The notes under the pieces are model-generated. The model had not been told where the DNA came from and made no database searches. It was given only the letters and a program-made list of their open reading frames with translations. 10,002 nt of DNA from Minisyncoccota bacterium (GTDB lineage Bacteria; Patescibacteriota; Minisyncoccia; JAHIHE01; JAGLIN01): positions 1-10,002 of the forward strand of contig JAGLSJ010000020.1 of assembly GCA_023270095.1 (NCBI GenBank). Reading direction: 5' to 3'. The position numbers and the translations under genes were made by a program. Of this stretch, positions 5,662 through 10,002 are shown in pieces; positions within the stretch are counted from its first letter, which is position 1, and each line of letters starts with the position of its first letter.

Positions 5662-6894
5662 ATGAATTTAATTCGAACTATTAAATTATCTTTTGTAAAT
5701 TTGGCCGTAAACAAATTCCGGTCTTTTTTGACGATGCTGGGAATGATTATTGGAGTTGGTTCGGTGATTGCGATTATGTCGATTGGAGCTGGAGCACAAA
5801 GTTTGATTTTTAATGAAATTGCATCTTTTGGAACTAATCTAGTTGGAGTGTTGCCAGGAGGAGGGGAAGAAGATGCTCCTCCAGCGGCGCTGATGGGTGT
5901 CGTCATAACCACATTGACATATGAAGATGCAAAGGCGATCGGCGATGTTCCTCACATTGTGGCCGTGACTCCTTATTCTAATGGAAACGCGAATATTTCT
6001 TTTGGTGATAAAATCAAAAATACAAGCTTTGTTGGAGTTTCTTCGCAATATCTTGGTGTTGAGGAAAACAGGGTTAGTCAAGGAAGATTTATTTCTCCAG
6101 AAGAAGATGAAAGCACGGCTCGAATTGTTGTTTTGGGCTCAGAAGTCAAAGAAGATTTATTCGGTGAAAATAATCCTCTTGGACAGAGGATTAAGATTGA
6201 TCAAACGAGTTTTGTGGTTGTTGGAGTAATGGAAGAGAAGGGATCTTCTTTGGTGGCAAATCGAGATAAGGAAGTTTTTATTCCTGTTAAAACAGCGCAG
6301 AAAATTTTACTAGGAGTTGATCACGTAGGATTAATCAGGGCGAAAATTGATGATGAAAAAAATGCGCCTTTTGTGATAAGTGAAATTAAAAAACTTTTAC
6401 TACAAAGACACAACATCAAGGATCCTAAAAAAATTGATTTTACGGTTCAGAGTATGAGTCAGGCTTTGGATATGATTGGTACTGTCACAAATGCCTTGAA
6501 TGTATTTTTGGGTGCCATTGCGGCAATTTCTCTTTTGGTTGGTGGAATTGGGATTATGAATATTATGCTTGTGAGCGTAACAGAGAGAACGAGAGAAATT
6601 GGTTTGCGTAAAGCGTTGGGCGCAAAAAGAAAAAATATTTTAAGTCAATTTTTGATTGAGTCAATTATCATTACTTTTATTGGTGGTTTGATTGGAGTCA
6701 TCGGTGGCATTATTTTTGCGGCAATTGTTGCTTTTGGTGTGCAATATCTTGGATATGGTTGGGACTTGATAATCACTCCTCTTTCTGTAATTCTTTCCTT
6801 TGTTATTGCAGTCGTAATTGGTCTTGTTTTTGGAATTTATCCTGCTAAAAAAGCAGCAGATTTGAATGCGATTGTGGCGTTGAGGCACGAGTAG
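5662..6894 (+). CDS. ABC transporter permease, MacB/FtsX fold (first copy)
   Basis: This 410-residue inner-membrane subunit has the MacB/YknZ layout. One N-terminal helix (about 22-42, after NKFRSFLTMLGMIIGVGSV) is followed by a large extracytoplasmic MacB-PCD domain (about 43-275). Three C-terminal helices follow (about 279-303, 331-358, 372-393). The cytosolic coupling segment ERTREIGLRKALGAKRK (308-324) between helices 2 and 3 contacts the ATPase. The end, YPAKKAADLNAIVALRHE, is the family signature. There is no fused ATPase, unlike E. coli MacB (~650 residues), so the 4773-5498 product must serve it. MacB-type proteins move substrates outside or across the membrane by mechanotransmission; the substrate here is unknown. 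ATG 5662 has no SD site. The FtsX-like fold is certain, the substrate is not. Confidence 0.93.
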   Translation: MNLIRTIKLSFVNLAVNKFRSFLTMLGMIIGVGSVIAIMSIGAGAQSLIFNEIASFGTNLVGVLPGGGEEDAPPAALMGVVITTLTYEDAKAIGDVPHIVAVTPYSNGNANISFGDKIKNTSFVGVSSQYLGVEENRVSQGRFISPEEDESTARIVVLGSEVKEDLFGENNPLGQRIKIDQTSFVVVGVMEEKGSSLVANRDKEVFIPVKTAQKILLGVDHVGLIRAKIDDEKNAPFVISEIKKLLLQRHNIKDPKKIDFTVQSMSQALDMIGTVTNALNVFLGAIAAISLLVGGIGIMNIMLVSVTERTREIGLRKALGAKRKNILSQFLIESIIITFIGGLIGVIGGIIFAAIVAFGVQYLGYGWDLIITPLSVILSFVIAVVIGLVFGIYPAKKAADLNAIVALRHE

Positions 6895-6911
6895 ATTTTG
6901 TTGATTAATTT

Positions 6912-6979
6912 GGAGTTCAGACTTTAGTCTGTGAGAATTATATTTACATCGACTAACTTCACTCTAAAGAGTGACCTCT
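6912..6979. repeat. Nested palindromic inverted repeat
   Basis: Two arms (6912-6935 and 6956-6979) are imperfect reverse complements, and each arm is itself a palindrome: CAGACTTTAGTCTG (6918-6931) and CACTCTAAAGAGTG (6960-6973). The stem sequences differ but the CTTTAG core is kept, as if structure rather than sequence is selected. It lies 18 bases after the first permease stop. It is a different family from the TGTCATCCTGAG elements. It could also stabilise the 3' end of the upstream mRNA. Confidence 0.65.
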
Positions 6980-7054
6980 AAAGTTAATAAAAAATTTCAT
7001 TTCATCAAAGTTTTTTAAAGAAGATTTTGATGAGGTTGAATTTTGAAAATAAAT

Positions 7055-7086
7055 AAAAAAGACATAAATCTCAAATGATTCATGTC
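7055..7086 (-). terminator. Intrinsic terminator of the minus-strand gene 7099-7323
   Basis: On the minus strand GACATGAATC pairs with GATTTATGTC (one mismatch in ten) around a six-base loop, then runs into six T (7060-7055). It begins 12 bases beyond the stop of the 74-residue gene. Confidence 0.75.
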
Positions 7087-7098
7087 GCCAACGGTTCT

Positions 7099-7323
7099 TT
7101 AAAACCATTGGGCATAATATTTTTTACCGTTGTATTCCTTCTCTTTCCCAATTGAGAACATTAATCCCCAAATTCTATTTCTGCAATAGATTATAGCATT
7201 TTGGATAGCTGGATTTCGCAGGTCATATGTTCGGTACTTATCAATAATTTTTTCAAGTTCGACTATCTTTTCTTCTATTTGACGATTTGTCTTTCGTCTC
7301 GTTTTTCTTCCTTTAATTCTCAT
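7099..7323 (-). CDS. Small basic hypothetical protein, 74 aa
   Basis: ATG 7323 lies six bases after GGAGG, and a matching promoter and terminator frame the gene, so it is very likely expressed. The N-terminus is strongly basic (MRIKGRKTRRKTNRQ), followed by a probable amphipathic helix (IEEKIVELEKIIDKY) and a tail rich in Tyr, Trp and Lys ending KKYYAQWF. The charge suggests nucleic-acid or membrane-surface binding, but no known fold is recognisable. It lies between the two permease genes, opposed to them, and its promoter runs into the start codon of the second permease. Function unknown. Confidence 0.75.
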   Translation of the reverse strand: MRIKGRKTRRKTNRQIEEKIVELEKIIDKYRTYDLRNPAIQNAIIYCRNRIWGLMFSIGKEKEYNGKKYYAQWF

Positions 7324-7329
7324 GATTAA

Positions 7330-7334
7330 CCTCC
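7330..7334 (-). promoter_or_regulatory. Shine-Dalgarno site GGAGG
   Basis: GGAGG on the minus strand with six-base spacing to ATG 7323 is a textbook ribosome site and confirms the strand and start of the 74-residue gene. Confidence 0.85.
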
Positions 7335-7377
7335 ATTTATTATAAAAGATAACTTTTAGTTTCTTTTAATTAGAATC

Positions 7378-7405
7378 AATTTAACATATTTTATTAAAAT
7401 GTCAA
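7378..7405 (-). promoter_or_regulatory. Sigma70-type promoter of the minus-strand gene, overlapping the second permease start
   Basis: On the minus strand TTGACA (7405-7400) lies 16 bp before TAAATT (7383-7378, four of six). The -35 box falls on the first codons of the permease starting at 7399 (ATGTCAATA), so polymerase bound here and translation or transcription of the permease would compete for the same bases. Confidence 0.5.
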
Positions 7406-8658
7406 TACTACCAATTAAAACTCTAAAACTCGCTATCGTGGGATTGAAGGCGAATATGACTCGGACGGCACTTTCGGTGTTGGGTATTGTGATTGGGGTG
7501 GCGGCGGTAATTGTGATTGTTTCGGTGGGTCAGGGACTAAAGGTTTTGATCGTTGATCAGATCAGTGTTTTTGGAGACAATATGATGAGTGTGGCTGTTA
7601 AAGTACCAGGTAGTGATTTAGGATCTTCAATGCAATCGATGGTAGAGGGGACAGTCATTACTACTTTGAAATATGATGACGTTGAGGCGGTAAGAGATAA
7701 AGAGAGATTTCCATATATCAAATCAGTTTCTGGATATAAAGCAGGAATGGATTGGGCGACTTATCAAGAAAAAGAAAAACAGGTAATGATTATTGCAAGT
7801 GATGCTTATTATCCAGACATTGACGGACAATTAAAAGTTGCTCAAGGGCGATATTTTACGAATGATGAAGAAAGAGGTATGGCTCGAGTTGTTGTTATTG
7901 GTAGTAAAATAGCTAAGGATTTTTTTCAAGGACAAGACCCGATTGGAAAGCAAATTAAAATCAAACAAATTAATTTCAAAGTGATTGGAGTGATGCAAGA
8001 AAGGGGATTGGTGATGACGATAGATTGGGATACGATGGTCTATATTCCTCTGAAAACTTCTCAGAAATTAATTACTGGAGAAGATCATCTTGTTGAGTTT
8101 GCAATGATTATGGAAGACGATCAACATTTTGCTCAGGCGGAAGCAGAAATTGCACAATTGCTCCGTCAAAGACATAATATTGACGATCCAGCTAAAGATG
8201 ATTTTGAAATAATGTCGATGGATCAAATAATTGAAATTGTTAATACTGTGACGAGCGTCATTTCTCTGTTATTAGGATTGTTGGCGGCAATTTCTTTGAT
8301 TGTTGGAGGAGTTGGTATTATGAATATTATGCTTGTGATTGTGGCTGAAAGGACACGGGAAATTGGACTTCGAAAGTCGTTGGGCGCCAAGAGAAAAGAT
8401 ATTTTGAATCAATTTGTGACGGAAGCTATTTTAATTTCAGTTATAGGAGGAGTTGTTGGAATTATTTTTGGAATCGTTTTTTCTCTGGTGATAACTGTCG
8501 CTGTCAGAGCATATGGATTTGACTGGCCATTTGTAGTGTCAATTGAGGCGGTTATTGTCTCCTTTTTAGTAGCAGGATTTTTTGGAATTGTTTTTGGATG
8601 GTATCCAGCAAAAAAGGCCGCAAAATTAAATCCGATTGAAGCAATGAGATATGAGTAG
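7399..8658 (+). CDS. ABC transporter permease, MacB/FtsX fold (second copy)
   Basis: This 419-residue paralogue of the 5662-6894 product has the same layout: N-terminal helix (about 22-44), extracytoplasmic MacB-PCD domain (about 45-280), three C-terminal helices (about 286-312, 340-366, 381-402) and coupling segment ERTREIGLRKSLGAKRK (317-333). It ends WYPAKKAAKLNPIEAMRYE. The membrane and coupling segments are close to the first copy (both read GIMNIMLV and EIGLRK), while the external domains differ, notably around residues 65-85 and 110-140. That fits duplication followed by divergence of the substrate- or adaptor-facing part. It has no ATPase domain and no SD site. It could pair with the first permease as a heterodimer, as LolC and LolE do, or form an alternative homodimer using the same ATPase. 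There is no clear terminator after it. Confidence 0.93.
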   Translation: MSILPIKTLKLAIVGLKANMTRTALSVLGIVIGVAAVIVIVSVGQGLKVLIVDQISVFGDNMMSVAVKVPGSDLGSSMQSMVEGTVITTLKYDDVEAVRDKERFPYIKSVSGYKAGMDWATYQEKEKQVMIIASDAYYPDIDGQLKVAQGRYFTNDEERGMARVVVIGSKIAKDFFQGQDPIGKQIKIKQINFKVIGVMQERGLVMTIDWDTMVYIPLKTSQKLITGEDHLVEFAMIMEDDQHFAQAEAEIAQLLRQRHNIDDPAKDDFEIMSMDQIIEIVNTVTSVISLLLGLLAAISLIVGGVGIMNIMLVIVAERTREIGLRKSLGAKRKDILNQFVTEAILISVIGGVVGIIFGIVFSLVITVAVRAYGFDWPFVVSIEAVIVSFLVAGFFGIVFGWYPAKKAAKLNPIEAMRYE

Positions 8659-8738
8659 ATTTTTTTAGAAAGTTTTAATAAACTACTAAAAAATCATATT
8701 TTCATAATTTATTTTTTGAATTAAGTTCTAGATTTCAT

Positions 8739-8767
8739 TTGCAAGAATACTTGATTTATTGTAATAT
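8739..8767 (+). promoter_or_regulatory. Weak candidate promoter for the 8851 gene
   Basis: TTGCAA (8739-8744) and TAATAT (8762-8767) are each four-of-six matches with exact 17-bp spacing, about 84 bases before ATG 8851. In this AT-rich 192-base gap such a match is only suggestive. Confidence 0.25.
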
Positions 8768-8850
8768 ATATTTAAGATTGGTTATCGAATTTAAATTAAA
8801 ATACATTTTAAAATTTATATAAAAAAATTATTATTAAAAACAAAAAAATT

Positions 8851-10002
8851 ATGGAAAATAACAAAAGAGATAAACTTATAGATCTTCGTAACCAAGAGGG
8901 TGTTGTAAAAAAAGACGGTGAGAGGGTTTCTGTTAGAAAGATGGATGAAAATGTTTTAAAAAAGCAAGAGCAAGTCGAAGATTCTTTTAAGTCAACTAAA
9001 CCAACTTTTGGCTTTGGAAAAAATTTAATAGATAAAGCGAAGAAAGTTGGAAAATATTCTAATTCTGTTCCTTCAGGTTTAAGCAGTGAGAAGGAAAAGA
9101 AAATTAGTAATATTTTGGATGGAATTATAAAATGGCTTTTATATATACTCGTTTTTTTGCTACCAATTTTTGTTCTTCCTTTTACGGTTGAAATCTTTGA
9201 GTTTAATAAGACGATATTATTATTTGTAATTTCAAGTTTGGCGTTTTTGCTTCTGGTAGTAAAAATGATTCTAGTACAGAAGCGCATTTCTATATTAAAG
9301 ACTCCATTGGATATTCCAATTGTTATTTTTATTTTAGTGGTTATTATTTCAACGATATATAGCGTCGATCAAACTTCTAGCGTTTTGGGATTTTACGGAA
9401 GATTTTCAGATAGTCTAATGGTATATTTAAGTTTGGGTATGTTATATTTCACAATGGTAAATTTTATATTACCCCAGTCGAATAAACCTAATCATTTTCT
9501 AAAAAATATATTTAAATTATTTTTGGCGTCGTCGTTCATTATTGTAGTTGGAAATATATTTTATTCTTTGAGTTTATTGTTGGATCCTTCAATTGAGTTT
9601 AAAGCTTCAATGTTTAATTTAACTGGAGGGTCTTTAAACATTCTTGTGATATATCTTATTCCTGTGATCATTATCGCTCTTTCTTTTTTGAAGAGTTCTA
9701 GGACTGCAATAAAATATGTTCTCGGTTTGCTCATTCTTTTATCTCTTGTTATTTTTGTTTTGGCTGATTTTATATTAGGCTGGATAGCTTTATTAATCTC
9801 GTTATTAATAATTATTTTCTTTTCTTATTTTCAGAAAGAAAAACAAGATGGTCAAAAAAGTTCATCCAATACAGGAGTAGTTATGATAATGATTATTTCT
9901 ACCTTATTTGTACTTAGTAGTTTGTCAGTTTTTAGTAGTGATGAAAGAAAAATAGAATCTAATTTTGCGAGTTCTGCTATTTCTGATTTTTTTAGGGGAA
10001 AA
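8851..10002 (+). CDS. O-antigen ligase/Wzy-like polytopic membrane protein, N-terminal part (3' end outside window)
   Basis: ATG 8851 opens a frame of 384 codons with no stop before the window edge. A charged, Lys-rich region of ~90 residues is followed by about nine membrane segments (roughly 93-111, 120-140, 154-170, 188-206, 220-245, 260-280, 287-307, 309-327, 342-361). Between the third and fourth lies STIYSVDQTSSVLGFYGRFS (167-186). This short external loop with a serine-threonine, SVD and GFYGRF pattern is typical of the O-antigen ligase/polymerase-like proteins common in CPR and some other lineages. The large external loop carrying the presumed catalytic residues would lie further on, so activity cannot be judged. 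Such proteins join lipid-linked glycans to an acceptor or to each other at the cell surface. No SD site precedes the ATG; the leader is A-rich. The family call is fairly confident from topology and loop pattern; the substrate is unknown. Confidence 0.75.
   Translation, partial: MENNKRDKLIDLRNQEGVVKKDGERVSVRKMDENVLKKQEQVEDSFKSTKPTFGFGKNLIDKAKKVGKYSNSVPSGLSSEKEKKISNILDGIIKWLLYILVFLLPIFVLPFTVEIFEFNKTILLFVISSLAFLLLVVKMILVQKRISILKTPLDIPIVIFILVVIISTIYSVDQTSSVLGFYGRFSDSLMVYLSLGMLYFTMVNFILPQSNKPNHFLKNIFKLFLASSFIIVVGNIFYSLSLLLDPSIEFKASMFNLTGGSLNILVIYLIPVIIIALSFLKSSRTAIKYVLGLLILLSLVIFVLADFILGWIALLISLLIIIFFSYFQKEKQDGQKSSSNTGVVMIMIISTLFVLSSLSVFSSDERKIESNFASSAISDFFRGK

Noticed and set aside
7339..7344. 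Perfect TATAAT on the minus strand close to the 74-residue gene
   Set aside because: It would start transcription within the SD site, so it cannot be the -10 box for an SD-led message; the TTGACA-16-TAAATT pair further upstream fits better.
1..10002. TGA read as glycine (Gracilibacteria/Absconditabacteria code)
   Set aside because: No complete gene here ends in TGA, but the long genes use GGA/GGT for glycine and contain no in-frame TGA over thousands of bases, so recoding is not indicated.
1..10002. tRNA, rRNA, CRISPR array or insertion sequence
   Set aside because: I saw no cloverleaf with a conserved T-loop, no rRNA-like stretch, no regularly spaced direct repeats and no transposase motif. 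The repeats present are short paired elements without coding capacity.

Overview
The window is an AT-rich bacterial segment read with the standard code. Every complete gene ends in TAA or TAG, and long reading frames run without in-frame TGA, so a TGA-as-glycine code is unlikely. Gene style points to a Candidate Phyla Radiation (Patescibacteria) genome or a similar reduced, probably monoderm lineage: short genes, loose spacing, A-rich leaders without Shine-Dalgarno sites, an O-antigen-ligase-like polytopic protein with a long cytosolic N-terminus, and mosaic intergenic inverted repeats. This placement is inference from style, not from a marker gene.

Layout. Bases 2-421 are the 3' end of dnaK, closed by a strong intrinsic terminator. 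An inverted intergenic repeat follows, then a 55-residue single-pass membrane protein on the minus strand (649-816), then a small plus-strand gene with its own promoter and ribosome site (1008-1160). A gene-poor stretch (1161-1571) has possible RNA structure. At 1572-1994 lies a one-iron superoxide reductase.

The core (2260-8658) is a split MacB/YknXYZ-type exporter: a HlyD/MacA-like adaptor with a very long coiled-coil (2260-4092), one ATPase (4773-5498) and two paralogous FtsX-fold permeases (5662-6894 and 7399-8658). The likely working unit is an ATPase dimer with either a permease heterodimer or two alternative homodimers, joined to the adaptor, exporting or moving an unknown substrate at the cell surface. 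The genes are not a tight operon. Two short minus-strand genes (4191-4526, 7099-7323) sit between the components. Each is a self-contained unit with a TTGACA promoter, a Shine-Dalgarno site and its own terminator.

The right end (8851-10002, running off the window) encodes the N-terminal part of an O-antigen ligase/Wzy-like membrane protein, probably a surface-glycan enzyme.

The most notable points are the contrast between the SD-bearing small-gene cassettes and the SD-less large genes, a perfect 26-bp palindrome in the leader of one cassette, the missing conserved glutamate in the superoxide reductase, and several related intergenic inverted repeats.
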